The notes beneath the pieces are model-generated. The model saw only the letters and a program-made list of their open reading frames with translations. It was not told where the DNA came from and made no database searches. A program made the translations under genes and the position numbers. Of a DNA stretch of 64,000 bases, positions 47,686 through 57,131 are shown piece after piece (position 1 is the stretch's first letter; the number at the start of each line of letters is the position of its first letter). Location: positions 2,510,653 through 2,574,652 of the forward strand of contig NZ_CP065425.1 of NCBI RefSeq assembly GCF_016772275.1. The letters run 5' to 3'. Source of the DNA: Heyndrickxia vini (lineage in GTDB: Bacteria > Bacillota > Bacilli > Bacillales > Bacillaceae_C).

Positions 47686-48855
47686 TTATCTTGTTGTGCC
47701 TACTAATTCAACAATTTTTTGTGCACCGTCTGCCATAGATTCAGCTGCTACAATATTTAATCCTGATTCATTAAGAATTTTCTTACCTAAATCAACATTT
47801 GTTCCTTCTAAACGAACAACTAAAGGCAATTCTAAACCAACTTGTTTCGTTGCTTCTACAACACCTTCAGCAATAATATCGCACTTCATAATTCCACCGA
47901 AAATATTTACGAAGATACCTTTAACATTTTCATCAGATAAAATGATTTTAAATGCTTCAGTAACTTTCTCAGCAGTTGCACCGCCCCCAACATCCAAGAA
48001 GTTAGCCGGATCGCCGCCATAATGTTTAATGATGTCCATAGTAGCCATTGCAAGACCCGCACCGTTTACCATACAACCGATTTTTCCGTCTAATGCAATG
48101 TAGCTTAAATCATATTTAGAAGCTTCAATTTCTTTTGGATCTTCTTCTTCAAGATCGCGATATTCCAATACGTCTTTTTGGCGATATAGTGCATTAGAGT
48201 CAAAGTTTAATTTAGCATCTAATGCCATAACATTACCGTCACCAGTTACTACAAGTGGGTTAATTTCAGCAATAGAACAATCTTTTTCAACAAATGCAGT
48301 ATATAATCCCATCATGAATTTAACCGCTTTATTTACAAGATTAGCTGGAATATTAATATTGAATGCAATTCTGCGAGCTTGGAATGCAGTCAAACCAACA
48401 ACTGGATCAATTGTTTCTTTGAAGATTTTTTCAGGTGTTTTTTCAGCAACCTCTTCAATTTCAGTACCGCCTTCTTCGGATGCCATTAATACAACACGTG
48501 AAGTAGCACGGTCTAAAACAAGACCTACATAATATTCTTTTTGAATATCACAACCTTCTTCAATTAGAAGGCGCTTTACTTCTTTTCCTTCTGGACCAGT
48601 TTGGTGAGTTACTAATGTTTTTCCTAAGATTTCGTTTGCATATGTACGTACTTCATCCAAATTCTTAGCAACTTTAACACCACCGGCTTTACCACGACCA
48701 CCAGCATGAATTTGTGCTTTAACGACACATACAGTAGTACCTAATTCCTTTGCTGCTTCCACTGCTTCTTCAACTGTGAACGCAACTTTACCATTTGGTA
48801 CCGCTACCCCGTATTTTCTGAGGATTTCTTTACCTTGATACTCATGGATATTCAT
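47686..48855 (-). CDS. sucC: Succinyl-CoA synthetase (ADP-forming), beta subunit
   Basis: ATP-grasp subunit that binds ADP and succinate. 389 residues from ATG 48855, where AGGAGGAT lies 5 bases ahead; an upstream in-frame start six codons earlier overlaps that site. [17 protein letters not shown] start; [15 protein letters not shown] near 53; INPLVV near 195; and the succinate loop [18 protein letters not shown] with FLDVGGGA. Confidence 0.97.
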   Translation of the reverse strand: MNIHEYQGKEILRKYGVAVPNGKVAFTVEEAVEAAKELGTTVCVVKAQIHAGGRGKAGGVKVAKNLDEVRTYANEILGKTLVTHQTGPEGKEVKRLLIEEGCDIQKEYYVGLVLDRATSRVVLMASEEGGTEIEEVAEKTPEKIFKETIDPVVGLTAFQARRIAFNINIPANLVNKAVKFMMGLYTAFVEKDCSIAEINPLVVTGDGNVMALDAKLNFDSNALYRQKDVLEYRDLEEEDPKEIEASKYDLSYIALDGKIGCMVNGAGLAMATMDIIKHYGGDPANFLDVGGGATAEKVTEAFKIILSDENVKGIFVNIFGGIMKCDIIAEGVVEATKQVGLELPLVVRLEGTNVDLGKKILNESGLNIVAAESMADGAQKIVELVGTTR

Positions 48856-48900
48856 TTTCCATCCTCCTATCAAACTCTACAAAAAATAAACTGCGATTCC

Positions 48901-48929
48901 ATTGTATAAAATGGATGAAAATATGTCTA
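48901..48929 (-). promoter_or_regulatory. SigA-type promoter for sucC-sucD
   Basis: TAGACA (48924-48929) and TACAAT (48901-48906), 17 bases apart on the minus strand, about 40 bases upstream of the sucC start. Confidence 0.6.
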
Positions 48930-49061
48930 GCTTTCTGACGAAATTAGAATGGTTTACAACGTTATTTTATCTATTTTATTACTAATTATTAATATTTTTC
49001 CGAACCATTCCATTTTTGGTAAGATAAAAACCCTTTTATATGAATATTTTGATTCATTTTA

Positions 49062-49337
49062 CTAGTTTGCAATATTTCGATCTAAACGATAAATAAATGC
49101 AAAAACTTCTGCAACTGCCTCATATAATTCTTCAGGAATCGTTTCATTTAATTCCAGTTGTCCAAGTAATTCTACTAAATTATGATCTTCCTGGATTGGG
49201 ATGTTTTTTTCTTTTGCGACCTCTATAATATTTTCAGCTGTTAAGCCTTTACCTTTTGCGATAACTTTAGGTGCATCCTGGACATCAGATTGATATTTTA
49301 AAGCAATTGCTTGTTGTCTTTTATTCGTTTCACTCAT
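49062..49337 (-). CDS. ylqH: FlhB C-terminal domain homologue (YlqH/FlhX)
   Basis: 91 residues, like the cytosolic end of FlhB after its cleavage site: LKYQSDVQDAPKVIAKGKG through EELYEAVAEVFAFIYRLDR. The FlhB gene at 21.3 kb shares the matching CLKYDEDKQDAPYVIAKGVD. No membrane part and no NPTH cleavage site. Overlaps the ylqG stop by 4 bases, so the two are translated as a pair. Likely helps the export switch; in B. subtilis its role is not settled. Confidence 0.92.
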   Translation of the reverse strand: MSETNKRQQAIALKYQSDVQDAPKVIAKGKGLTAENIIEVAKEKNIPIQEDHNLVELLGQLELNETIPEELYEAVAEVFAFIYRLDRNIAN

Positions 49338-50869
49338 ATTCGTATATCCACCCCTGAATATTGGTATTTCACTGGTTTAGAAAATGATTTTTGCACTTCA
49401 TTATTAGTTGAAGACTCAAATTGGATGGATGATAATGAATAATTTAGATCTTTTAATCCTGTTTTTAACTTTGGAATAATTGATTGTGCCATTTCTTGAA
49501 GATGATCAATATTACTGTTTATTACCTTCATCGAAATAATTCGATTTTGTACCTTCATATCAACAATTGTTTCCTGCAAATTTTCCAGTTCTAAATAAAA
49601 TAAAACATGGCAAAAATCAGGGTCTATTTTCCCGTCTTCTTTTCTCTTCCCGGACCATTGCATAGTTAGCTCGGTTTGAAATCCAAATAATTGGAATGGC
49701 ATCTGATAAACAATATGTTGATAAGGTGTATTTGAGTTTGATAGCAATTGTTGTCCATTCATTTTATTGATAATCTGTTCCGCAAGTTCTTTTGTTTCCA
49801 ATGAATGGTCAGTTTCTTGTACATACTTTACTAACAATGGCTTCATGCTATTTTCTAAATTTATTTTGCCTTCTTTATTTGCTAAAATATCCGCTTCGTA
49901 AAACAATCCCATTTTACTAGTTGTCTTTTTTAATAATGTTAATAAATTTTGTGGAAGAGTATTTTTATTCGTTTCTAAATCCTCTGATTGCAAGGACTGA
50001 ACCACAGATAATAACTTCTGCTCATTCGTTTGATTTATGAATTGTTCCGCAAGCTTTTTTGCTACCAATGAATGGTCAGTTTCTTGTATATACTTTACTA
50101 ATAGTGGCTTAATATTACTTTCTGTAATTATTTCATTATTTGTATTTGTTATGATATCCGAATTAAATAACAGTCCCATTTTACTAGTTGTTGCTTTTAT
50201 AATTGACAATAAATTTTGCGGGATATTTTCTTTACTATTCGCTTCTACGTTTTTGGGTTGTAAAGATTCAATAGCCGACAATAATGATTGGACGGTTTTT
50301 GTTTTTGGCTCGGCATTTAATTGAGTTTCTAAATCGTTTAGCAATGTTTGTATTGGCGATTTTGGACTTAGTGCTTCTCTCAACGATTTATAAATTGACT
50401 CGGAAAAGGGATAATCTTTTTCCACCATATATTTTAACGTGTCCAACCCTTCCTTTGTATTTTGCTGATGCTCAATCCATTCCCCAACTCGTAAAATCGT
50501 TTCCTTTGGTAAAGGAATTTGTTCTTTTGCTAAAAATGCTGTCAATTCTTTAAATACTTTACTATTAGGAAGGGATAATTGTTTTAAAATTGAGTTTTGC
50601 GTTTGACTTTCAGTTGATACGGATGAAAGGATTTTAAGGTGAATTTCTCCCTCTTTTGTTGATGCTTGAAACCAATACTTACCCCCATTTATGATAGGTG
50701 CCTCAAGTTTTGCTAATATGTTTTGATTACCAACTTTAACAACTGCTGTTTGATTAGGATATATTTTACTAATATTTCCCACAAAAATGTCACCTGATTG
50801 GAATTCAAATAGATTTTGAAGGGGTTTCACATCTCCTCTTAAAATTGATTGGATATTCGATAAGATCAT
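49334..50869 (-). CDS. ylqG: YlqG-type protein with FliK-like C-terminal domain and a tandem internal duplication
   Basis: 511 residues. The C-terminal part (about 385-490: FQTELTMQWSGKRK, then FYLELENLQETIVDMKV) resembles the FliK C-terminal domain; with its partner ylqH it mirrors the FliK-FlhB pair. Residues 196-285 and 286-374 form two tandem copies of a 90-residue unit, best matched at PLLVKYIQETDHSL / PLLVKYVQETDHSL. N-terminus has a beta-rich stretch; no signal peptide. 45 bases downstream of the cyclase gene. Function not known. Confidence 0.85.
   Translation of the reverse strand: MILSNIQSILRGDVKPLQNLFEFQSGDIFVGNISKIYPNQTAVVKVGNQNILAKLEAPIINGGKYWFQASTKEGEIHLKILSSVSTESQTQNSILKQLSLPNSKVFKELTAFLAKEQIPLPKETILRVGEWIEHQQNTKEGLDTLKYMVEKDYPFSESIYKSLREALSPKSPIQTLLNDLETQLNAEPKTKTVQSLLSAIESLQPKNVEANSKENIPQNLLSIIKATTSKMGLLFNSDIITNTNNEIITESNIKPLLVKYIQETDHSLVAKKLAEQFINQTNEQKLLSVVQSLQSEDLETNKNTLPQNLLTLLKKTTSKMGLFYEADILANKEGKINLENSMKPLLVKYVQETDHSLETKELAEQIINKMNGQQLLSNSNTPYQHIVYQMPFQLFGFQTELTMQWSGKRKEDGKIDPDFCHVLFYLELENLQETIVDMKVQNRIISMKVINSNIDHLQEMAQSIIPKLKTGLKDLNYSLSSIQFESSTNNEVQKSFSKPVKYQYSGVDIRI
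49748..50284 (-). repeat. Tandem duplication inside ylqG (90 + 89 codons)
   Basis: Unit 1 at 50015-50284 and unit 2 at 49748-50014 encode clearly related 90- and 89-residue segments, each starting Leu-Leu-Ser and including TSKMGL and QETDHSL. DNA identity is high in the QETDHSL part and lower elsewhere, so the duplication is not recent. A further Leu-Leu-Ser follows unit 2. Confidence 0.85.
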
Positions 50870-50914
50870 TCAATCCCCTCCATTTCACTAGAGTAATTAT
50901 AATACTATCGTAAA

Positions 50915-52783
50915 CTACTCTTTATATTTTTTTAAATATTTTACAAGAGTGAACAGTGGCCAAATATATTCGTAGCTATGATAATGAATATAAAATTCCC
51001 CACCCATTCCTTGACCTTTTGGATAGGAAACCCTCCAATCTTTAATATCGGCATGATTGATTAAAAAGTTAATTCCTTTTTGTATCGATGGAGTAACTTC
51101 GTCCGCTATAGTTATTAAAGATTCAAGTGCCCATGCCGTATGTGTTAGTGTGCTTACACCTAACGGGATATATCTTTTTATTTTATCACTATTGCATGAC
51201 TCACCCCAACCCCCATCGACATTTTGGATGCCCTCAATCCATTTTTTGGCACGAATGATTGATGGATGGTTGGATCTCATCCCAACTGCCATTAATCCTT
51301 GGATCGCTGTCCAAGTACCATATATATAATAAATTCCCCAACGGCAATTCCAACTGCCATCATCTTCTTGGTGATGTATGAGCCATTTAATTGCTTTTTT
51401 AATCTGTACATCATCTTTATTAATACTTGTGTAATTACCCAGAAACTCTAAGGTTCTGCCCGTTAAATCTACGGATGATGCATCCAACAACAAACCTTCT
51501 CCATAAGGCAATAAATTCAGTAATGGATTATCAACGTTTTTTTCGAAAGCTGCCCATCCACCATCATCATTTTGCATGGATAATACCCAGTGAATTCCAC
51601 GGTCCCACACGTTATAATAATATGGCTCTTCAATTACTAGTTGATGCAACGCACGCAAAGCTGCAATTGTATCATCTATATCTGGATTTATTGTGTTAAC
51701 ATTTGAAAATCCCCAACCACCAGGGAATATATTTGGATTATGCAACGCCCAATCCCCTAGTTTTACATGTTGTTTTTCTAATAAATAATTATTAGCTTGA
51801 CGAATGTTTACCTCTGTATGGGGAATTCCGGCAAATTGGAGAGCCGACGAAATTAATGCAGTATTCCAAACATTGGCTGTCGTATACTGACAATGCTTAT
51901 CCCCATTAATCGTGCAAATCATAGATTTCAGACCATCGATGGCTTTAATAATTTTTGAATCATTTTTATTCTTTCCCCGGGCAATGAATGCGAAAATCAT
52001 ATAGAAAGTTCCACTGAAATAGCTATAAAGTGTGCCATCCGGCTCGATATGGTCATTTAAATATTGCTCCAAATATTCCAATGCTTTTTCATGAACATCT
52101 TCCTTTAATTCCACAATTTGTTCAATTCCCTGTTCTATGAAATCAAAAATCGATCTCGTTTCATCGGTAAACTTGTTTTTATCGTTTGTTTTCCTTATCT
52201 TGAGATCAGCTAGAATTGGGGAATTTACCGGTTTCACAACTAATTTATAGTCTGCAATAATGAGTAAAGGAGCTAAATTTGCTCTGCCAAAAACAGATAT
52301 ATCAAAAAAATTAATTGGAAACTTTTCAGGAAGGAGGACTGCTTCTACTGGAATCGGAAAAGGCGAATCCCACTCAATTTGACCAGTTAACGATAATAAA
52401 GCAAGTGTGAACATATTTGCTTTTTGTAGTCCACCATTTATAATAATAAATTCTTTTGCTTTTATAAGATTAGAAGAATTCTTATCTACATAACCTGATA
52501 ACAGCAATGCATAGTAAGCTGTAATGGTTAAGGATAAATTTCCTTTTCCTTCATCAACAAATAACTTCCAAGTCCCATCATTGTACTGTTCCTTTATAAT
52601 ACGATTAACTAGGCTTTGAATTAAACTTTCATCATTTTCCTCTAAAGTTCTTAATAATATAATCATATAGCAATCTGTTAATACCCCTGTTTCAAAAGGG
52701 TATTCCCAAGAACCATCATGAGATTGATCAGAAAGCAAACGCTCTATTATTTTATCCCTTTGTCTTACTACATTCTGCCTCAT
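50915..52783 (-). CDS. sqhC: Squalene-hopene/sporulenol cyclase family protein (SqhC-like)
   Basis: Terpene cyclase of the squalene-hopene family, most like B. subtilis SqhC (sporulenol synthase, which cyclises tetraprenyl-beta-curcumene). 622 residues from ATG 52783, near the 632 of SqhC. Catalytic Asp motif DIDDT near 368-372; QW-type repeats GGWGFS, DGGWAAFE, DGSWNCRWG and DGGWGES. ATG 52783 has AGAGG 9 bases ahead; the frame stays open another 38 codons to a GTG inside the palindromic repeat, which I reject. Whether it makes sporulenol or hopene cannot be told from sequence. Not at this place in B. subtilis. Confidence 0.88.
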   Translation of the reverse strand: MRQNVVRQRDKIIERLLSDQSHDGSWEYPFETGVLTDCYMIILLRTLEENDESLIQSLVNRIIKEQYNDGTWKLFVDEGKGNLSLTITAYYALLLSGYVDKNSSNLIKAKEFIIINGGLQKANMFTLALLSLTGQIEWDSPFPIPVEAVLLPEKFPINFFDISVFGRANLAPLLIIADYKLVVKPVNSPILADLKIRKTNDKNKFTDETRSIFDFIEQGIEQIVELKEDVHEKALEYLEQYLNDHIEPDGTLYSYFSGTFYMIFAFIARGKNKNDSKIIKAIDGLKSMICTINGDKHCQYTTANVWNTALISSALQFAGIPHTEVNIRQANNYLLEKQHVKLGDWALHNPNIFPGGWGFSNVNTINPDIDDTIAALRALHQLVIEEPYYYNVWDRGIHWVLSMQNDDGGWAAFEKNVDNPLLNLLPYGEGLLLDASSVDLTGRTLEFLGNYTSINKDDVQIKKAIKWLIHHQEDDGSWNCRWGIYYIYGTWTAIQGLMAVGMRSNHPSIIRAKKWIEGIQNVDGGWGESCNSDKIKRYIPLGVSTLTHTAWALESLITIADEVTPSIQKGINFLINHADIKDWRVSYPKGQGMGGEFYIHYHSYEYIWPLFTLVKYLKKYKE

Positions 52784-53144
52784 CCTTATCATCCTCTCTG
52801 GGAACTCATTATCTATATTTTTATTCTTAAAGACTCGTCTAATTTCCAAAAGAATTAGCTTTAGAATGTTGTTAATTAAACCGCAGCCTGAATACACTTC
52901 GCTTTCCGCGGGTGAGTAGTGAGCCTCCTCGCTCGTACCTCAGCACGGGGATCTCACATTGCTCACTTTTCCCGCAGGAGTCTACGTGTATTCAGGCTGC
53001 TCAGTACTTCTAAAATAGTTTTAATCTTATTAACAATAAACTAAAAAAGCCGCCTAAAATGAAATGAATGTAGTATATTAATAATGCTGCATTTTTGCAT
53101 TTCTTATTTCTCTATTTCATAATGTAGGTAAGGAGTGATTGCAA
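52784..53144. other. Divergent gap between the cyclase and the alcohol dehydrogenase
   Basis: 361 bases. Contains the 118-bp palindromic repeat (52883-53000) and on its right an AT-rich stretch that should carry the dehydrogenase promoter. A weak pair TTGCAT and CATAAT, 17 bases apart, lies just before the Shine-Dalgarno of that gene. I find no clear promoter for the cyclase, including no convincing sporulation-sigma site. Confidence 0.5.
52883..53000. repeat. 118-bp GC-rich palindromic repeat element (MITE/REP-like)
   Basis: Perfect 15-bp terminal inverted repeats GCAGCCTGAATACAC / GTGTATTCAGGCTGC enclose a core with nested pairs (GCGGG / CCCGC, TGAG / CTCA, GTGAG / CTCAC), so the whole element can fold into one long hairpin. 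GC content is clearly above the flanks. The core resembles a dispersed palindrome I recall from Bacillaceae genomes (TTCGCTTTCCGCGGG and CCCGCAGGAGTCTACG). No coding frame of its own. Confidence 0.75.
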
Positions 53145-54308
53145 ATGGATAATTTTACATATTGGAACCCAACTAAATTAATATTTGGTAAGGGACAACT
53201 TGAACAATTGAAAGTAGAAGTTCCACAATACGGAAAAAAGGTGCTGCTTGTTTATGGTGGAGGCAGTATTAAGAAAAATGGTTTGTATGACCAAGTGGTA
53301 AGAAATTTAGAAGAAATCGGCTCACAGGTATTCGAATTATCTGGAGTTGAGCCGAATCCGCGAATCTCAACGGTAAGGAAAGGCGTAGATTTATGTAAAA
53401 AAGAGCAAATTGATTTCCTCCTCGCTGTTGGTGGTGGAAGTGTCATTGACTGTACAAAAGCAATTGCTGCAGGTGCAAAGTATGATGGGGATGCATGGGA
53501 TCTCGTAACGAAGAAATCTTTTGCAAAAGATGCCCTTCCTTTTGGTACAGTATTAACAATTGCAGCTACCGGCTCCGAAATGAATGCAGGTTCGGTTATT
53601 ACCAATTGGGAAACGAATGAAAAGTATGGCTGGGGTAGTTCGGTTACATATCCTAAATTTTCAATTCTTGATCCAGTAAACACAATGACTGTTCCAAAGG
53701 ATCAAACAGTTTACGGCATGGTCGATATGATGTCACATGTGTTCGAACATTATTTTCATCTAACCGAAAACACACTTATGCAAGATCGGATGTGTGAATC
53801 TCTATTACTGACTGTCATGGAAACTGCTCCTAAATTAATTAATGACCTAGAAAATTATGAATACAGATCAACAATTTTATATACAGGCACGATGGCATTA
53901 AACGGAATGCTTTCAATGGGCTATCGCGGGGATTGGGCTTCACATAATATTGAACATGCCGTTTCAGCTGTATACGATATACCCCATGGTGGCGGATTAG
54001 CCATCCTGTTTCCAAATTGGATGAAACATAACTTAAAAGTTAAGCCTGCCCGTTTTAAACAGCTTGCTGTTCGGGTATTTGGCGTGAATCCTGATGGTAA
54101 AACCGACGAAGAAGCTGGTTTAGAAGGTATTGAAAAACTGAGGGAATTCTGGAATAGCATTGGAGCACCATCTCGATTAGGTGATTATAATATCGATGAA
54201 AATAAATTAGATGTTATGGCCGATAAAGCAATGGCTAATGGTGAATTTGGTAATTTCAAAAAGCTAAATCGTGAAGATGTTTTAGAAATCTATCGTCAAT
54301 CATTATAA
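53145..54308 (+). CDS. yugJ: Iron-containing NADH-dependent alcohol (butanol) dehydrogenase, YugJ-like
   Basis: Group III iron alcohol dehydrogenase; interconverts aldehydes and alcohols such as butanol. 387 residues from ATG 53145, with AAGGAG 9 bases ahead; a TTG two codons earlier is rejected. Nucleotide-binding [13 protein letters not shown] near 95-107, [14 protein letters not shown], and the metal site with Asp-His in [13 protein letters not shown] and His residues in [16 protein letters not shown]. The only plus-strand gene in the window, divergent from the cyclase and convergent with fruA. Confidence 0.9.
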   Translation: MDNFTYWNPTKLIFGKGQLEQLKVEVPQYGKKVLLVYGGGSIKKNGLYDQVVRNLEEIGSQVFELSGVEPNPRISTVRKGVDLCKKEQIDFLLAVGGGSVIDCTKAIAAGAKYDGDAWDLVTKKSFAKDALPFGTVLTIAATGSEMNAGSVITNWETNEKYGWGSSVTYPKFSILDPVNTMTVPKDQTVYGMVDMMSHVFEHYFHLTENTLMQDRMCESLLLTVMETAPKLINDLENYEYRSTILYTGTMALNGMLSMGYRGDWASHNIEHAVSAVYDIPHGGGLAILFPNWMKHNLKVKPARFKQLAVRVFGVNPDGKTDEEAGLEGIEKLREFWNSIGAPSRLGDYNIDENKLDVMADKAMANGEFGNFKKLNREDVLEIYRQSL

Positions 54309-54311
54309 AAG

Positions 54312-54341
54312 AAAATAGGCTGACATTTGTCAGCCTATTTT
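54312..54341. terminator. Bidirectional terminator between yugJ and fruA
   Basis: 14-bp perfect stem AAAATAGGCTGACA / TGTCAGCCTATTTT with a 2-base centre; T-rich tails on both strands. It lies 3 bases after both stop codons and serves both genes. Confidence 0.9.
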
Positions 54342-54344
54342 CTC

Positions 54345-56204
54345 TTATTCACTTACTCTTTTCTTAAGTATGCCTACTAATAATGCTGTAACTACTGAAC
54401 CAATTAAAATGGCTAGGACATACAAGAGAGGATTCCCATCAACTAAAGGAATAACAAATATTCCTCCGTGCGGTGCGCGAAGTCCAATTCCAAATAACAT
54501 CGCTAATCCCCCCGCAATTGCAGATCCTACTACAGCTGAAGGAATCACACGTGCCGGGTCAGATGCTGCAAATGGGATGGCACCTTCCGTAATGAATGAT
54601 GCACCCATAATATAGCAAGTAATCCCCGCTTCACGCTCTCTTTTTGTAAATTTATTACGAAATAGAGTTGTAGCAATTGCCATACCAAGCGGTGGCACCA
54701 TTCCACCTGCCATAACAGCAGCATGTGGTGCATAATTTCCTGCGTCAATCATTGCAATTCCAAACGTAAAGGCAGCCTTATTAATTGGCCCTCCCATATC
54801 AACAGACATCATCCCACCAAGAATAATCCCAAGTAATACTAAATTTCCTGTACCTAAATTATTTAATAAATCGGTTAAGTATTCATTAAACAGACTGCAA
54901 GGTTTATTAATAACAAAGAACATGATGATACCTGTAATAAATATTCCAAATAGCGGATAAAGTAATACTGGCTTAATTCCTTCAAGGGCATCTGGTAATT
55001 TCGAGAATATTTTTTTCAGTAATACAACAACATAACCTGCTAGAAAACCTGCAATGAGTCCACCCAAAAATCCAGCTCCACCTTGGGCAGCCATAAACCC
55101 GCCAACCATACCTGGTGCCAAACCTGGACGATCAGCAATACTCATCGCAATAAAACCAGCTAAGACGGGAATCATTAAACCAAATGCATTACCGCCACCA
55201 ATTGTATTAAGCGCTTCCGCAAATCGATTATATGTCTCATCCTTCGGATCAGCCGAGTGAATCCCAAACATAAAGGAGATCGCAATTAAAATTCCTCCAC
55301 CAACAACAAAGGGCAACATATTTGATACACCATTCATGAGATGTTTATAAAAGCCGCTTCTTCCCTTATGGTCACTATTATCCTTTTTCTTTTCACCAGA
55401 ACCGTTATAAATAGTCCCATCTTGTTTAACTGCTCTCTCTAGTAGCTCTTTCGGTTTACGAATTCCATCAGCAACTGGAACTTCAATAATATACTTGCCT
55501 TTAAAACGTTCCATTTCTACTTGCTTATCCGCAGCGATAATGATTGCGGAAGCTTGATTAATTTCTTCCTGTGTTAATACATTTTTTGCCCCACCAGAAC
55601 CATTTGTTTCAACCTTAAATGGAATCCCTAATTCTTTTGCCTTCTCTTTTAACGAATCGGCAGCCATATATGTGTGAGCAATACCAGTTGGACAGGCTGT
55701 AACAGCAAGTACCATATTTTTTTCAATCGATGTTTCTACTGTTTCTTCCTCTACATCAAATTCATTAAATACAGCTATTATCTCTTCAGGAGAAGATGCA
55801 CCCATTAATTTATTTCTAACCGCATCTTTCATTAATAACGAAGAAAGTTTTGATAGCGCCTCTAAATGTGTATTATTAGCCCCTTCACTAGCAGCTATCA
55901 TAAAGAACAAATGACTTGGTTGTCCATCAAACGATTCATAATCCACACCTGCTGTCGATCTACCAAATGCGATGGCTGGTGACTTTACCGCATCTGTTTT
56001 TGCATGTGGGATGGCAATCCCGTCCCCAATACCAGTCGTACTTTGCTCTTCTCGCGCTAAAACAGCTTTTTCATATTTATCCTTATCATTTAATTTTCCA
56101 GCATGATAAAGGACATTTACCAGTTCATTTACGACTTCTTTTTTTGATGTTGATTCAATCCCCAATTTAATGGTTTCTAATGTAAGCAGTTCAGTAATTT
56201 TCAT
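54345..56204 (-). CDS. fruA: PTS fructose-specific transporter EIIABC
   Basis: Takes up fructose and phosphorylates it to fructose 1-phosphate. 619 residues. EIIA domain at 1-145 with phospho-His67 in GIAIPHAKT; EIIB domain at about 163-260 with Cys171 in VTACPTGIAHTYMAAD; EIIC membrane domain from about 285 to the end (PFVVGGGILIAISFMFG; GPINKAAFTFG). Domain order A-B-C is the Bacillus form. Last gene of fruR-fruK-fruA, 15 bases after fruK. Confidence 0.96.
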   Translation of the reverse strand: MKITELLTLETIKLGIESTSKKEVVNELVNVLYHAGKLNDKDKYEKAVLAREEQSTTGIGDGIAIPHAKTDAVKSPAIAFGRSTAGVDYESFDGQPSHLFFMIAASEGANNTHLEALSKLSSLLMKDAVRNKLMGASSPEEIIAVFNEFDVEEETVETSIEKNMVLAVTACPTGIAHTYMAADSLKEKAKELGIPFKVETNGSGGAKNVLTQEEINQASAIIIAADKQVEMERFKGKYIIEVPVADGIRKPKELLERAVKQDGTIYNGSGEKKKDNSDHKGRSGFYKHLMNGVSNMLPFVVGGGILIAISFMFGIHSADPKDETYNRFAEALNTIGGGNAFGLMIPVLAGFIAMSIADRPGLAPGMVGGFMAAQGGAGFLGGLIAGFLAGYVVVLLKKIFSKLPDALEGIKPVLLYPLFGIFITGIIMFFVINKPCSLFNEYLTDLLNNLGTGNLVLLGIILGGMMSVDMGGPINKAAFTFGIAMIDAGNYAPHAAVMAGGMVPPLGMAIATTLFRNKFTKREREAGITCYIMGASFITEGAIPFAASDPARVIPSAVVGSAIAGGLAMLFGIGLRAPHGGIFVIPLVDGNPLLYVLAILIGSVVTALLVGILKKRVSE

Positions 56205-56219
56205 GTTGTTTATCTCCTT

Positions 56220-57131
56220 TTAAAGAGTTGTAACCTTTACTTGGTTTACTAGATTTGAAACCATTTCCTTTGTGCAAAGACCCATAGAAAACGCGGTTGC
56301 ACTTCCTGAAGCAACTCCATTTCGAAATGCTTGTTCAACTTGCGCACCTGTTACAAAAGCAGCTAAAAATCCGCCAACTAAAGAATCTCCAGCACCAACA
56401 GAGTTTATCAGTGTCCCTTTTGGTACATTTGCATGATAGGCGTGTGTTTTAGTAATTAATAATGCACCTTTATCAGCCATTGAAACAATGACATTTTCAA
56501 TTCCATTGTCCACTAATTTTTTTCCATAAAAATAAGCATCTTGAATGGTAGTAATTTCTTTATCAAAAAGTTCTCCAAGTTCATGATGATTAGGCTTAAT
56601 TAAAAAGGGTTTAGCTTCTATTACATTTTTAAGGGCTTCTCCAGAAACATCCGCAACAAAAAGTGTCCCTTTCTGTTTCCCCTTTTCGATTAAGTCTTTA
56701 TATATTGATGTAGGGAGTGTGCTTGGAATACTTCCTGAAAAAACGATAATATCTTCCGAATGAGCCGCGTCGAGTTTTTCTATGAATTTTTCAAATTCGG
56801 CAGGTCCAATATTGGGACCTGATCCATTAATTTCAGTTTCTTCATCTGCTTTCAACTTAATATTAATTCGAGAATCTCCAGCTACTTTCACAAAATCAAC
56901 TTGGATTTGTTCGTCTTTTAAATAGTCTTCAATATACTTGCCAGTGAAACCGCCAACAAAACCAAGTGCCTTCGAATCTACTCCAAGTCTCTTTAATACT
57001 CGGGAAACGTTAATGCCTTTCCCACCAGGAACTTTATAATCTTCGTCTGTACGATTTAATGCTCCTAACTGAAAATCATTTACTTTAACGGTATAATCCA
57101 ATGAAGGATTTAATGTTATTGTGTATATCAT
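56220..57131 (-). CDS. fruK: 1-phosphofructokinase
   Basis: Phosphorylates fructose 1-phosphate to the 1,6-bisphosphate, linking FruA uptake to glycolysis. 303 residues, PfkB/ribokinase family. VPGGKGINVSRVLKRLG near 35-50, SGSIPSTLP, and the catalytic base motif NSVGAGDSLVGGFLAAF near 245-262. Overlaps the fruR stop by 4 bases. Confidence 0.96.
   Translation of the reverse strand: MIYTITLNPSLDYTVKVNDFQLGALNRTDEDYKVPGGKGINVSRVLKRLGVDSKALGFVGGFTGKYIEDYLKDEQIQVDFVKVAGDSRINIKLKADEETEINGSGPNIGPAEFEKFIEKLDAAHSEDIIVFSGSIPSTLPTSIYKDLIEKGKQKGTLFVADVSGEALKNVIEAKPFLIKPNHHELGELFDKEITTIQDAYFYGKKLVDNGIENVIVSMADKGALLITKTHAYHANVPKGTLINSVGAGDSLVGGFLAAFVTGAQVEQAFRNGVASGSATAFSMGLCTKEMVSNLVNQVKVTTL

Noticed and set aside
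48947-49010. Inverted repeat GAATGGTT / AACCATTC downstream of ylqH
   Set aside because: The 48-base loop is very AT-rich and no T-run is placed correctly; likely chance.
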